The notes: a model not told the origin generated them from the letters alone. A DNA stretch of 64,000 bases from an uncultured Prolixibacteraceae bacterium (GCA_937915865.1 CALGIG010000082.1:24342-88341), one strand, 5' to 3'; numbered from the stretch's first letter, positions 46,501 to 54,568 are shown. Translations and numbers: made by a program.

Positions 46501-46898
46501 GTAAACTTTATGGCGCTCAGGAAAATGCTATATTTTATTGGCTGGGCAACGCGTATTTTGGGATGGGTGAAACTGGAAAGGCAGAAAAATATTGGGAAAA
46601 GGCATCGTTAGGAATTAGCGAACCTATGCCCGCAATTTTTTATAACGACCAAAAGCCTGATACAATTTTTTATCAGGGATTAGCGCTCATTCAGCTTGGA
46701 CAGTTTGAAGAAGCAAAAAAACGGTTCAACATATTGATCGATTTTGGAAATGCACATTTAAACGACGAGTTTCGGCTCGACTATTTCGCCGTTTCGTTAC
46801 CCGATTTGCAGATTTGGGACGATGATTTGACCAAACGGAATCACCAAAATTGCCAGAATCTGATCGCATTGGGTGAATTAGGTTTGTCGAAAACCTGA
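43593..46898 (+). CDS. DUF5107 domain protein with TPR repeats, carrying repeat insertions
   Basis: 1101 residues, no signal peptide. Residues ~25-400 are DUF5107 (YGIGKPEKNPMFLEKRVYQG, LKIMILPELGGRVQMAYDKT, TGPWISGGLEFNWPQHHR), a galactose-mutarotase-like fold. Residues ~490-1090 are tetratricopeptide repeats (NDSRCNNAMGLWLLRRGRF, APYYLGNFWYNARQYDEAV). The N-terminal ITPPKEGKGEARAW, the internal KPPLSEGVGGS and the KPNRFSKPVKL segments are encoded by palindromic repeats inserted in frame. It is the last gene of the transporter operon. Such proteins occur beside glycosidase operons, with unproved function. Confidence 0.88.
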   Translation: MSKLGSNAQITPPKEGKGEARAWCEKIVIPTYGIGKPEKNPMFLEKRVYQGSSGVVYPHPVIEKILDEKVDKEWNAVFLENQYLKIMILPELGGRVQMAYDKTKERHFIYYNQVIKPALVGLTGPWISGGLEFNWPQHHRPSTFEPVDHCIEENSDGSVTVWCSEVERMFRTRGMAGFTLYPDKAYLEIKVKLLNRTDFPQTFLWWANPAVKVNDHYQSVFPPDVNAVFDHGKRDVSEFPIAKGTYYKVDYSPGTDISRYKNIPVPTSYMAVNSKYNFVGGYENDSKGGLLHVANHHVSPGKKQWTWGHSDFGRAWDRNLTDEDGPYIELMCGVYTDNQPDFSWLMPGEEKTFSQYFMPYRDLGVVKNATKEAMINLEFEGKNAIVKAYTTGVYPNSKVILKHETEVIFEDTFDFHPATSYEKIILNENFSRYGGLKPPLSEGVGGSYSIAVLSSEGRVLVDWTQEPDEKKPIPEAAKPAKLPSEIESNEQLYLTGLHLEQYRHATYGPCDYYLEALRRDPNDSRCNNAMGLWLLRRGRFAVAESYFRKAIATLSQYNPNPIDGEPSFNLGLSLIYQGRDDEAFDTFYKSVWNAALMDSGYFQLARLTSKKKNWEEALDLIDRSLIRNWHNAKSRHLKVCILRKLGKTTEAEKLIKESLELDRFNFGVLFEEFLLKPNRFSKPVKLIELMRASIHTYIEFALDYAFAGFYDEAIELISTGINEPESKPVYPMAWYYKAWFEALAGKTEGFKKSMEEATNACPDFCFPNQIEAVVVLEWAKQQNPDDSKAPYYLGNFWYNARQYDEAVANWELSAKLDGSFPTVHRNLSLAYFNKHSQPQKALAELEMAFCLDETDSRILMELDQLYKRLGYSPEKRLENLEKYPDQVDYRDDLYLERATLYNQLGQYEKAYELIMLRKFHPWEGGEGKVTGQYVFSLTEMAKQTIREKKFEKAIELLEKAQVYPENLGEGKLYGAQENAIFYWLGNAYFGMGETGKAEKYWEKASLGISEPMPAIFYNDQKPDTIFYQGLALIQLGQFEEAKKRFNILIDFGNAHLNDEFRLDYFAVSLPDLQIWDDDLTKRNHQNCQNLIALGELGLSKT
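43624..43650. repeat. GC-rich palindromic repeat, copy 3 (inside DUF5107 codons 11-20)
   Basis: Arms CCCCTCC / GGAGGGG at 43624-43630 and 43634-43640, followed by AAGGGGGAGG. Same orientation as copy 2. Read in frame as TPPKEGKGE, just before the conserved N-terminus of the domain. Confidence 0.75.
44904..44931. repeat. GC-rich palindromic repeat, copy 4 (inside DUF5107 gene)
   Basis: Arms CCCCCTC / GAGGGGG (44904-44910, 44916-44922) followed by TTGGGGGA. It encodes PPLSEGVGG in frame, in the linker before the TPR part. Confidence 0.75.
45619..45649. repeat. AACAGGTTTT palindromic repeat inside DUF5107 gene
   Basis: Two 15-base arms (45619-45633, 45635-45649) around one C, matching at 14 of 15, core AACAGGTTTT / AAAACCTGTT. 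It encodes KPNRFSKPVKL in frame. Different family from the GC-rich copies. Confidence 0.7.
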
Positions 46899-46945
46899 TT
46901 TAAATGAAATTGCCTGCAATGGATAAAATATCAAATTTAAAACTT

Positions 46946-47038
46946 TCACCGCTGTAGTTTTATCTTTAACGATTTTTGTTGCTCCATTTCTGTTTCAACT
47001 ATTTTAGCTGGATTTGGATGAGTGGTTCGGAAATTAGC
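46946..47038 (-). pseudogene. Possible remnant of an M48-type peptidase C-terminus
   Basis: A 30-codon open stretch ending at TGA reads ANFRTTHPNPAKIVE and on, like the THPxPxxRI end of M48 peptidases. It lies just downstream of the BlaI pseudogene and has no start. A separate open stretch MISFLLYE overlaps the BlaI stop. Weak. Confidence 0.3.
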
Positions 47039-47074
47039 AGTTTTTTCACTTTGTCTATTTCATATAAAAGGAAG

Positions 47075-47452
47075 CTAATCATTGTTTTGGTGTTTTTGTG
47101 ATTCAACCTGCCTGACCAATTCTTTAATTTTTTCCAGCGAGATGTTTTCTCTTTTAACAAACATGGACAATACTACCAAAGCTTATGATTTATTACAATA
47201 TTTTCCGACTATTGTTTTTATTATGGTGTTTCTGCTGAATTCTTCACGGGTAATTGATGCAAAATAACTGTTGTGTTGCCTAAATTGCCCGTGGCAACAA
47301 ACTCTTTTTTCTTTCAGCCGCGAACAATGGTTAAAATGGTATTGTTGTAAGGTTTTGGTTTCTCAAGTTCATCGATAATTTTTTATAAACAAAGCTATTT
47401 TCCTCCTGAAAAGTTCTATGATTTATTCTTCACGCTTGGTAATATGTTTCAT
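47075..47452 (-). pseudogene. BlaI/MecI/CopY-family repressor, decayed
   Basis: A 378-bp stretch, the normal length of a BlaI gene, that can be read across frames as a whole BlaI protein. ATG at 47452 gives MKHITKREE, then TAA. A shift leads to IIDELEKPKPYNNTILTIVRG, then TGA and KKKEFVATGNLGNT. A second shift leads to SYFASITREEFSRNTIIKTI, then TAA and ALVVLSMFVKRENISLEKIK up to TAG at 47075-47077. These match the winged-helix and C-terminal dimer parts of the family in order. At least three stops and two shifts mean it is dead. The rest of 46899-47636 shows no gene. Confidence 0.75.
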
Positions 47453-47636
47453 TTTTTTTTAATCGCTTGAAAAACAATGGGTAATAGTGCTGTTCGGGAG
47501 TTGAATTGTAATAATAAATATAGTTTATCAACTATGTTTTATCGGTTGTTGGTAAAAAATATTAAATTTTGAGATTCTGATTGTTTTAGTTGTGATTATA
47601 TGTTATTTTGGAAATTGTATTGAAGTGATTTCTGAT

Positions 47637-49601
47637 ATGGGAAAGAAAAATACGTTTTTTAGTCGATTAAGCCCTGCATTCATAGCAATAGTTGCTTTTT
47701 TGTTCCTGCTGGTCGGAACAGTAACTTATACAAACTATAAGAAAGGTTTATGGGAAAAAGATGTAAGGGCTAATTTGCTTGATTTATTGGTTGGTAAAAA
47801 ATCGAAGCTCGAAAAATCTTTATTTTCTAGAATTTATTATACACGGGGCGTAGCTGCTTTTGTTGCTTTAAAACCTGAGATAACCAATGCTGAGTTCGAA
47901 GAACTTGCGAAAGAATACATCAAAAATGATACAGTAATTGGGACAATGTCGTTGTCGAAAAATTGTGTAATTAATGCGATTTATCCTGAAAAGGGGCATG
48001 AAGCGGCGATTGGCCTTAACTTGTTACAGCATCCCGAACGCAAAGAAATTGTCGAAAAAACGATTGAAACTCATCAAACGTTTGTAGCTGGTCCTGTTGA
48101 ATTAGTTGAAGGTGGCATTGCTTTTATAAGTTACACTCCAATTTTTGATAAGCGGAACCCATCTAAAGATATTTTTTGGGGAGTAACAGATATTGTTATC
48201 AAGCTATATAGTCTGCTTAATGACGCAAAATTCCAAACTACCGATGGAAATTTTGAGTTTGCTTTACGGGGATACAATGGGTTAGGTGAGAATGGCAGTG
48301 TTTTTTGGGGAGATCCTGGTATTTTTGAGAAAAAACCCGTGTTAATTCATATCGATTTGCCATTGGGAACTTGGGTTTTAGCAGGGGTTCCGGTTGGTGG
48401 CTGGAATCAGTTCCCTAACCAGGACAAAACATTGATTGTAATTCTGGTAATTAGTTCATTCATTATAAGTGTCTTAATTTGGTTATTTACAAAAGCTTTA
48501 CTGAAACTTCGTCAAAATGAGAAAGAACTAACAGCTATTTTTGCTTCTTTGGATAATATAATTCTTGAATTTAGTTCTGTAGGTGAATACCTTAAAATTC
48601 CGCCAATAAATGATGCTATTCTTTTCAAAGATAAATCGGAACTCATAGGCCGAACAGTTTATGAAATATTTGATAAAGAGCTGGCCGATTTCTTTTTTGA
48701 TGCCATTCAGAAATGTATTCAGACAAAGCAACTAGTCGTTATTGAGTATACTTTGGATATTAAAGGTAAGAAATGTTGGTTTTCGGCCAGAATAAGTTAT
48801 AAGTCAGACGATTCGGTGATATTTAGTGCGTTTGATATTACCGAAAGCAAATTAAACGAGGAGATTATTCGCCAATCAGAAGAAAGGTTAAAGCAACTCG
48901 TAGCAATGAAAGATAAGTTTTTCTCAATTATTGCTCATGATTTAAGAAATCCTGTGGGTGGAATTAAAGCCTTGACTAATCTTATTGTTGAGCAGTATAG
49001 CGCCTTTTCCGAAGAAGAGAAAATAGAATCTATTCAAACAATAAATGATTCAACTAATAATTTATATCTGCTACTTGAAGATTTACTGGAATGGTCGCGT
49101 TCGCAATCGGGCAATCTGGTAGTGAGCTGTTTGCCAGTACAATTAGAATTAATTTGCGATAATGTTATTCTTCAACTCGAATCGGTTGCAAAAGCTAAAA
49201 GTATTTACATCGAAAATACAATCAGAAGCGATGTAAAAGCGCTGGCTGATAGTGATCTTACATCAGTCGTCTTGCGAAATCTACTTTCAAATGCTATAAA
49301 GTTTACATCTAAGGGAGGAAAGGTTCAGATTACATCAGATGTTATTGAATTGGATACTATATCTTATTTAAGAGTCAATGTTATTGACCACGGGATTGGG
49401 ATAAGTGCTGATAAAATTGAAACTTTATTTCGTATTGATCAGGCAATATCAACTCCTGGAACTGAAAATGAAAAGGGGACTGGGCTTGGATTATTACTGT
49501 GCAAGGAGTTGCTCGAAAAGCAGAATGGTCAAATTTATGTTAGCAGTAAATTAGGAGAAGGAAGTGTCTTCTCGTTTGTATTACCTATACATGCTGTTTA
49601 A
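47637..49601 (+). CDS. CHASE-PAS sensor histidine kinase
   Basis: 654 residues from the ATG at 47637 (a GTG at 47592 is less likely). Membrane helices flank an extracytoplasmic CHASE domain (~40-255, IYYTRGVAAFVAL, FISYTPIFDKRNPSKDIFWGVTDI). After a second helix (~265-290) comes a PAS domain (~300-400), then HisKA with H434 in FFSIIAHDLRNP and HATPase_c (NLLSNAIKFTSKGG, DHGIGIS, GTGLGLLLCKELL). It has no receiver domain and no adjacent response regulator, so its partner is encoded elsewhere. CHASE domains sense small ligands outside the membrane. Confidence 0.92.
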   Translation: MGKKNTFFSRLSPAFIAIVAFLFLLVGTVTYTNYKKGLWEKDVRANLLDLLVGKKSKLEKSLFSRIYYTRGVAAFVALKPEITNAEFEELAKEYIKNDTVIGTMSLSKNCVINAIYPEKGHEAAIGLNLLQHPERKEIVEKTIETHQTFVAGPVELVEGGIAFISYTPIFDKRNPSKDIFWGVTDIVIKLYSLLNDAKFQTTDGNFEFALRGYNGLGENGSVFWGDPGIFEKKPVLIHIDLPLGTWVLAGVPVGGWNQFPNQDKTLIVILVISSFIISVLIWLFTKALLKLRQNEKELTAIFASLDNIILEFSSVGEYLKIPPINDAILFKDKSELIGRTVYEIFDKELADFFFDAIQKCIQTKQLVVIEYTLDIKGKKCWFSARISYKSDDSVIFSAFDITESKLNEEIIRQSEERLKQLVAMKDKFFSIIAHDLRNPVGGIKALTNLIVEQYSAFSEEEKIESIQTINDSTNNLYLLLEDLLEWSRSQSGNLVVSCLPVQLELICDNVILQLESVAKAKSIYIENTIRSDVKALADSDLTSVVLRNLLSNAIKFTSKGGKVQITSDVIELDTISYLRVNVIDHGIGISADKIETLFRIDQAISTPGTENEKGTGLGLLLCKELLEKQNGQIYVSSKLGEGSVFSFVLPIHAV

Positions 49602-49654
49602 AGTTCATATTTATTTAAATATTGAATATCCCATAGAATACCTAATTGATTTAA

Positions 49655-49887
49655 CGTTGGGGCTTTGCCCCAAAACCCCAATTACTTTTTTGTCTTGACA
49701 CAAAAAAGTAACCAAAAAAGGTCAAGGCTAAGCCCGCTTCGCACGAAAAACTACGTTTGACCGCTAAAATCTTTTAAACTCTCCCGGTTAAACCGGGATC
49801 AAACAAAAAAGATTTTTTAACGCCGTCTTCACTTGTTTTTCGGCTCACCGGCCTAGGCCGATGAGCTTTATTCAGCGTTAGGCAACG
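49655..49887. repeat. Composite structured intergenic repeat
   Basis: Several palindromes in a row: TTGGGGC/GCCCCAA (49657-49673), perfect 12-base arms TTACTTTTTTGT/ACAAAAAAGTAA (49682-49711), CCCGGTT-A-AACCGGG (about 49782-49796) and CGGCCTAGGCCG (about 49849-49860). No gene is seen. The look is of a multicopy non-coding element, just upstream of rnpB. Confidence 0.55.
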
Positions 49888-49917
49888 AAAAGGATATTCA
49901 TATTTAAATATTATCTT

Positions 49918-50345
49918 TGGACTGCAGATCGCTCTATCGCTGTTCCGTTTATTCGGAAAAGAGGAAAGTCCGGGCAACACAGGGTGCCATGCTACTTAAT
50001 AAGTAGGCGGGCGAAAGCTCGCAGTAAGGTAACAGAAAATAACCACCTGATTTCGACGTGTCGTGATTGGGAACGGGTGAAAAGGTGGGGTAAAAGCCCA
50101 CCGGTGATTGTGGCAACACAATCAGCCGTACTTCAGATGGGTTGCAAGGCCAAATATATCACGATTTTCAGGTACGCCTGAATACAGAACGGCCCGTTTT
50201 GGTTCTTCGGAAGTCGTGAGGGGTGGGCTGCTCGATCGGGTTAGTGATAACCCGGCTAGATAAATGATAGGGACCATGTGGTTTTGGCGTGAGCTCAGGC
50301 AAACGCTAACCACAGGGTACAGAACCCGGCTTACAGATCTGCGTA
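49918..50345 (+). ncRNA. rnpB: RNase P RNA
   Basis: Bacterial class A RNase P RNA, the catalytic subunit that cuts the 5' leader of pre-tRNA. The conserved GAGGAAAGTCCGGGC (about 49960) and ACAGAACCCGGCTTACAG near the 3' end pair as P4 and flanks. The terminal P1 helix is formed by GCAGATC at 49924-49930 and GATCTGC at 50336-50342. About 425 bases, ends estimated from P1. A terminator follows. Confidence 0.93.
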
Positions 50346-50350
50346 TTTTT

Positions 50351-50384
50351 AAATGAGGCGATTGTTTTTGCAGTCGCCTCATTT
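50351..50384. terminator. Terminator of rnpB, shared with the HxlR gene
   Basis: Perfect 11-base arms AAATGAGGCGA / TCGCCTCATTT (50351-50361, 50374-50384), 12-base loop. It lies between the rnpB 3' end and the convergent HxlR stop. Confidence 0.8.
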
Positions 50385-50386
50385 AT

Positions 50387-50767
50387 TTAATTGCTCGAAA
50401 CCTTTTCAAACAATTCTCTCGATTCTTTAATTTCTAACATATTTTCTTGAGCCCAGCTTACCAAACCATGCAAATGCGGAAGCAATGACTGGCCTCTGGC
50501 AGTTAATTCATATTCAACTTTAGGCGGAATCTGCGGATATACAGTCCGTTTTACCAAACCATCAGCTTCCAGTGTCTTTAAGGTTACTGCCAGCATCTTC
50601 TGCGAAATTGTTTGAATAGAACCCCAAATTTCATTGAACCGCAGCACATTTCCTTCTTCCAGAACGATCAGAACAAGTACCGACCATTTATCGCCAATAC
50701 GGTCGATCACGTTTCGTACCGGGCAATGCTCGGCTTCTCCATATTTTTTCAAAAAATTTTGCTTCAT
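50387..50767 (-). CDS. HxlR-family redox-type regulator (QorR-like)
   Basis: 126 residues, a single winged helix. Cys15 in EHCPVRNVIDRIGDKWSVLVL is the redox-sensitive Cys of YodB/QorR-type members. The helix FNEIWGSIQTISQKMLAVTLKTLEADGLVKR and wing IPPKVEYELTARGQSLLPHL are typical. It is divergent from a qorB-like gene, the same arrangement as ytfH-ytfG in E. coli, so repression of the quinone reductase that is relieved by electrophile stress is likely. Confidence 0.9.
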   Translation of the reverse strand: MKQNFLKKYGEAEHCPVRNVIDRIGDKWSVLVLIVLEEGNVLRFNEIWGSIQTISQKMLAVTLKTLEADGLVKRTVYPQIPPKVEYELTARGQSLLPHLHGLVSWAQENMLEIKESRELFEKVSSN

Positions 50768-51058
50768 AACTCTCTGATATAATCATTACTAACTTCGACG
50801 TAAGTTTTGAACTTTTTCGTAAGTTCTTGTTTATATGTAGGATGAATATTAATTTTAACTTACTAAAAGTAATTAAAAAACAAAAGTATATTAAATATTG
50901 AATGTAAATTTTAAATCTCAGAAAAAATGAAATAGCTATTAAGATTTAGGCCAAACAAAACACGAATATTTAAATGGCTATTCTATCTGGGTTATTGCAT
51001 GTTGAGGAGAGATATATGAATACTAAAATTATAGAATGTTAAACAAAAAGATGTAAAG

Positions 51059-51913
51059 ATGAAAACAGGAGTAACAGGAGCTACCGGTCAACTAGGTGGA
51101 TTGGTAGTAGAAAAATTAAAGGAAAAAGGATTGGGTTCAAATGTTGTTGCTTTAGTTCGTAACACCGGAAAAGCTACCGGGTTGGGTGTTGAAGCGCGTG
51201 AGTTTGATTATAACAATCCGGCAAAATTAGTTGAGGCGCTTCAGGGTATCGAAAACCTCATCCTGATTTCAGGAAATGAATTAGGCAAACGTGCTGAGCA
51301 ACATGCTAATGTTATTGAAGCTGCTAAAAAAGCAGGCGTAAAATGGATAATATATACCAGCTTGCTTCGGGCCAATAATTCTAGCTTGAGTTTAGCTCCT
51401 GAGCATTATGCTACAGAAAAAGCATTGCAGGATTCGGGATTGGATTATACCATTTTACGCAATGGCTGGTACACCGAAAATTATACCGGATCGGTTGGAG
51501 GAGCTGTAGCTGCCGGTGCATTTATTGGAAGCGCTGGCGAGGGTAAAATTTCGTCAGCTGCCCGTGCCGATTTTGCTGATGCTGCAGTGGCAGTTGTTAC
51601 CGGCGAAGGACACCAAAATAAAATTTATGAATTGGCTGGCGACGAGTCGTATACATTGGCTGAATTGGCTGCCGAAATTTCGAAACAGACCGGAAAAGCA
51701 ATTCCATACAACAATTTACCGGAAAGCGATTATGCCAATATCCTGAAAAGCTTTGGATTACCTGAATTGTTTGCTGAAGCTATTGCAAGCTGGGATACAG
51801 GGGCATCGAAGGGCGACTTGTTCGACAATGCGCATCAATTATCGAAATTGATTGGTAAACCTACCACTCCGCTGGCCGAAACTGTAAAAGCTGCGCTGGT
51901 AGCAACAAAATAA
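51059..51913 (+). CDS. qorB: NAD(P)H:quinone oxidoreductase, QorB-like SDR
   Basis: 284 residues, the same as E. coli QorB (YtfG). The nucleotide-binding GVTGATGQLGGLVVEKL is followed by AYTSLL-type IIYTSLLRANNSSLSL, TEKALQDSGLDYTILRNGWYTENY and GEGKISSAARADFADAA, all shared with QorB. It reduces quinones with NADPH in the cytoplasm. The 291-bp gap to the divergent HxlR gene is AT-rich and should hold both promoters and the operator. I saw no clear palindrome there. Confidence 0.9.
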   Translation: MKTGVTGATGQLGGLVVEKLKEKGLGSNVVALVRNTGKATGLGVEAREFDYNNPAKLVEALQGIENLILISGNELGKRAEQHANVIEAAKKAGVKWIIYTSLLRANNSSLSLAPEHYATEKALQDSGLDYTILRNGWYTENYTGSVGGAVAAGAFIGSAGEGKISSAARADFADAAVAVVTGEGHQNKIYELAGDESYTLAELAAEISKQTGKAIPYNNLPESDYANILKSFGLPELFAEAIASWDTGASKGDLFDNAHQLSKLIGKPTTPLAETVKAALVATK

Positions 51914-51923
51914 CTGTTCGTAT

Positions 51924-51956
51924 AGTCAGGGCTTCACTTTAAGTGAAACTCTGACT
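51924..51956. terminator. Long inverted repeat between convergent genes
   Basis: 16-base arms (51924-51939, 51941-51956) around one T, 14 of 16 paired, core CACTT / AAGTG. A related copy lies at 54597-54629. Between the qorB stop and the LytTR regulator stop it may end both transcripts. Confidence 0.65.
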
Positions 51957-51961
51957 CATTT

Positions 51962-52729
51962 TCATAAATCGAGCCACTCCTTAAATGCCTGAACTTTGTC
52001 TCGGCTGACAATGATGCTTTCTTCGTTGGGCTTTTTAAGTTTTATTTTCAGTCGGCTGTTTGAGTAAAATACAATGTCAGCAATCGATTGGTTGCTCAAA
52101 ATATATTTCCGGTTGATCCGGAAAAAGCGCTGTTCATCAATCATATCCAAAATGCGGTCGAGTGAGTAATCCACAATGTAGGTTTTAAACTCCGAGGTAC
52201 ATAAAAATGTGGCTTTATCAAGACTGTAGAAAAATTGAATGTCTTCAACCGGAATCGATTTCAGGTGTTCGCCAACTTTTATCACAAATCTGGTTTTGTA
52301 TTGTTTCTTTAGCATTTTACGCACTTCGTTCAATAAATCGAGCGTAACTGGTTGAACTACTTTCTCCTTTTTAACCCGATTCCCAAATTTCTCAAATGCA
52401 GCTTCCAGCTCACCTAAAGCAATGGGCTTTAGCAGATAATCTACACTGTTAACTTTGAACGCCTTTACTGCATATTCTTCGTACGCTGTGGTAAAAATTA
52501 CCGGACAAAGAACTTTCGTTTGTTCGAAAATCTCGAAGCTCAATCCGTCGGCCAGTTGTATATCCATAAAAGCCAGATCAGGGGCCGAATTTTGATTGAG
52601 CCAGTCGACAGCATTACGTACCGAATCTATTATCGCCAGTATTTTGATGTCGTAGCCTAACTTCAGTATAAGTTGTTGCAACCACTCAGCGGCAGGCTTT
52701 TCGTCTTCAATAATTAAAACTTTGTACAT
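51962..52729 (-). CDS. LytTR-family response regulator
   Basis: 255 residues. Receiver domain (1-120) with phosphoacceptor D56 in DLAFMDIQLADG and the acidic pair in IIEDEKPAAEW, and K in DYLLKPIALGE. The C-terminal LytTR DNA-binding domain (~150-255) has FVIKVGEHLKSIPVEDIQFFYS and RFFRINRKYILSNQSIADI. LytTR regulators bind tandem direct repeats. Start is 3 bp after the kinase stop, so the two are cotranscribed. Confidence 0.95.
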   Translation of the reverse strand: MYKVLIIEDEKPAAEWLQQLILKLGYDIKILAIIDSVRNAVDWLNQNSAPDLAFMDIQLADGLSFEIFEQTKVLCPVIFTTAYEEYAVKAFKVNSVDYLLKPIALGELEAAFEKFGNRVKKEKVVQPVTLDLLNEVRKMLKKQYKTRFVIKVGEHLKSIPVEDIQFFYSLDKATFLCTSEFKTYIVDYSLDRILDMIDEQRFFRINRKYILSNQSIADIVFYSNSRLKIKLKKPNEESIIVSRDKVQAFKEWLDL

Positions 52730-52732
52730 GGG

Positions 52733-53770
52733 TCAATCAATTAGTAAAGGGATGCTCACTCTGTAGGTTTCGGTGTTGAAGCTAATGATCACTTTTCTGT
52801 CGGAGAAAAAGCCATATCGTGCACTGATATTTTGCAAGCCCGTCCCGGAGCCTTCCGATCCCGATTTTTTCTGCAGTTTATTTTCAACAATCAGACATTC
52901 ATCTTTGCTGAAAATCCTTATGAAAAGCGGCTTTTGGTCTGATATTTCATTGTGTTTGATGGCGTTTTCAACTAGCAACTGAATTGACAAGGGAATTACT
53001 TTATAATGCAGTGGATTGATTTCGATTTGGACCTGAAGGTTTTCGCCAAACCTTATTTTGTGCAGGTAAATAAACGATTCAACAAATTTCAGTTCGTCGG
53101 AAAGCGATACAAATTCGTGGTTTTTCTGATCGAGCACATAGCGGTAAACTTCTGACAGCTTTTTTACAAAATCAATCGCTTTGGCCGGATTGGAATTAAT
53201 CAACGAAGTCAACGAATTCAGGTTATTAAATAAAAAATGCGGGTTAACCTGGCTTTTCAGGGTTTCGTATTGCAGGGCCAGTTGCTGGCGTTTAAGGATT
53301 TCGTGCTGAACGGCCGATTCTTTCCAGTTTTTAAAGAAAATGACTGTGTTCGAAATTACTGTTCCCCAAAAAACAAATAGAAATGCAATCTTGGCCATGA
53401 AATAGCTTTGCTCGAAAAAAATGCCTGATGTTAGTCGTTGTCCTGCCAGCAAGTTGATTAACAGGACCGACAGGATGATGATTAAACACGAAAAAACAAG
53501 CGTTACAAGGAACTGGTATAGCAGCCTTTTTTGCGGATAGCGTAACCACGGCAAGCGCTTGTCGAGTGCTGTTACAATTACTTTTAGTCCAATCATAAAC
53601 GCTCCGCCAATCAGCACTGAGTTTGCCGAACACAAAAGAAACATGTCAAACGAATAGAGCTGCCCTTTTTGTGTCACGAGCATAATACCGTTGCCAATAG
53701 CTACAAGCAGGAGCATCCACATTGGGATTTGCCAGAAAGCTTTGGGTAATTTGCTGGGTTCGTCGGTCAT
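52733..53770 (-). CDS. LytS-type sensor histidine kinase
   Basis: 345 residues. Four membrane helices in the N-terminal ~165 residues, no large extracellular domain. The His_kinase domain has the H in SQVNPHFLFNNLNSLTSLI, then HATPase_c with PLSIQLLVENAIKHN and SGTGLQNISARYGF. It phosphorylates the LytTR regulator encoded 3 bp downstream. The signal is unknown and probably from the membrane. The small helical-repeat gene and TonB receptor lie upstream on the same strand. Confidence 0.93.
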   Translation of the reverse strand: MTDEPSKLPKAFWQIPMWMLLLVAIGNGIMLVTQKGQLYSFDMFLLCSANSVLIGGAFMIGLKVIVTALDKRLPWLRYPQKRLLYQFLVTLVFSCLIIILSVLLINLLAGQRLTSGIFFEQSYFMAKIAFLFVFWGTVISNTVIFFKNWKESAVQHEILKRQQLALQYETLKSQVNPHFLFNNLNSLTSLINSNPAKAIDFVKKLSEVYRYVLDQKNHEFVSLSDELKFVESFIYLHKIRFGENLQVQIEINPLHYKVIPLSIQLLVENAIKHNEISDQKPLFIRIFSKDECLIVENKLQKKSGSEGSGTGLQNISARYGFFSDRKVIISFNTETYRVSIPLLID

Positions 53771-53847
53771 TGAGATAAAGTTTTTCCGAAGTTAAGTAAT
53801 TTGAAGATTTGAGAATGAGAGAATGTGAAAATTTGAAGATGTCAATG

Positions 53848-53903
53848 AATGGTTAAATTGCTAAATGGTTGAATATAAACAACCATATAATAATTTAACC
53901 ATT
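53848..53903. repeat. Double-stem AT-rich inverted repeat
   Basis: Outer arms AATGGTTAAATT / AATTTAACCATT (53848-53859, 53892-53903) and inner arms ATGGTTG / CAACCAT (53865-53871, 53880-53886). It follows a degenerate GAAGATTTGAGAATG stretch typical of Bacteroidota intergenic repeats. It separates the kinase from the upstream gene. Confidence 0.6.
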
Positions 53904-53929
53904 TAACATTCTTAAATACGACTCCGCAA

Positions 53930-54568
53930 CTACTTCTGTATCTTCTGCAAATCGTTTGTATTCAGTTCTTTTCCCCAATTCGGGTGAATCTCGCTTTTGG
54001 GTTTGAACAGCTCGAATTTCTCGGCAGCTTTTTGGTATAAAGGAAGTGCTTTTGCTGCACCTCCGCCAAAAGCTTCGGGCATGTTGGCGGTCATGGTAGC
54101 GCGGAGGTAATATACACGTGGATTGTCAGGATTCAGTTCCAGCGCTTTGTCGAGGGCGGCGTTCATTTTGCCCATCAGCGCCATTCCCCGGTTAATCGGA
54201 TCGATGTTAATGCGCGACGGGTACAGAAAGCCTTGCAGCATAAACAATTCTGATTCATTGGGTTCGATCGCCATCGCCTGGTCGAGGTATTTCTGCGCCT
54301 GGTCGAGGTACTGGTCTTTCTTTGCATTGTCTGTTCCCTTAAAACTGATCATGATGTACGAAAACGAAGCGTAATAAAGTGGTAACCATTCTTTTTTTTC
54401 AATAGTCGAAATCCGCTCGAACTGGTTGGCAACATCAACATATTCCTGAATGGTCTGGCTGTGGAAAAGCTTGTCGATTGCCTGTTTCATTGCATTTTGG
54501 TAAGCTTCGTTGGCGAAAGTTATTCCCGATAATAAAAGTAGGACTAGGATAAAAACTGATTTTTTCAT
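53930..54568 (-). CDS. Exported tetratricopeptide-like protein
   Basis: 212 residues from the ATG at 54568 (a GTG at 54628 would lie in the repeat at 54597-54629). Signal peptide MKKSVFILVLLLLSGITFANE. The rest is helical with TPR-like pairs (KYLDQAMAIEPNESELFMLQGFLYPS, AALDKALELNPDNPRVYYLRATM). It follows the TonB receptor and precedes the LytTR system, so it may be a periplasmic partner of the receptor. Function not known. Confidence 0.8.
   Translation of the reverse strand: MKKSVFILVLLLLSGITFANEAYQNAMKQAIDKLFHSQTIQEYVDVANQFERISTIEKKEWLPLYYASFSYIMISFKGTDNAKKDQYLDQAQKYLDQAMAIEPNESELFMLQGFLYPSRINIDPINRGMALMGKMNAALDKALELNPDNPRVYYLRATMTANMPEAFGGGAAKALPLYQKAAEKFELFKPKSEIHPNWGKELNTNDLQKIQK

Noticed and set aside
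47082..47267. Plus-strand ORF of 61 codons
   Set aside because: It is antisense to the BlaI pseudogene and has no family signature.
49774..49980. Minus-strand ORF of 68 codons
   Set aside because: It is made of the structured repeat and the rnpB 5' end.
50122..50382. Minus-strand ORF of 86 codons
   Set aside because: It lies antisense to rnpB, whose conserved motifs and P1 helix are clear.
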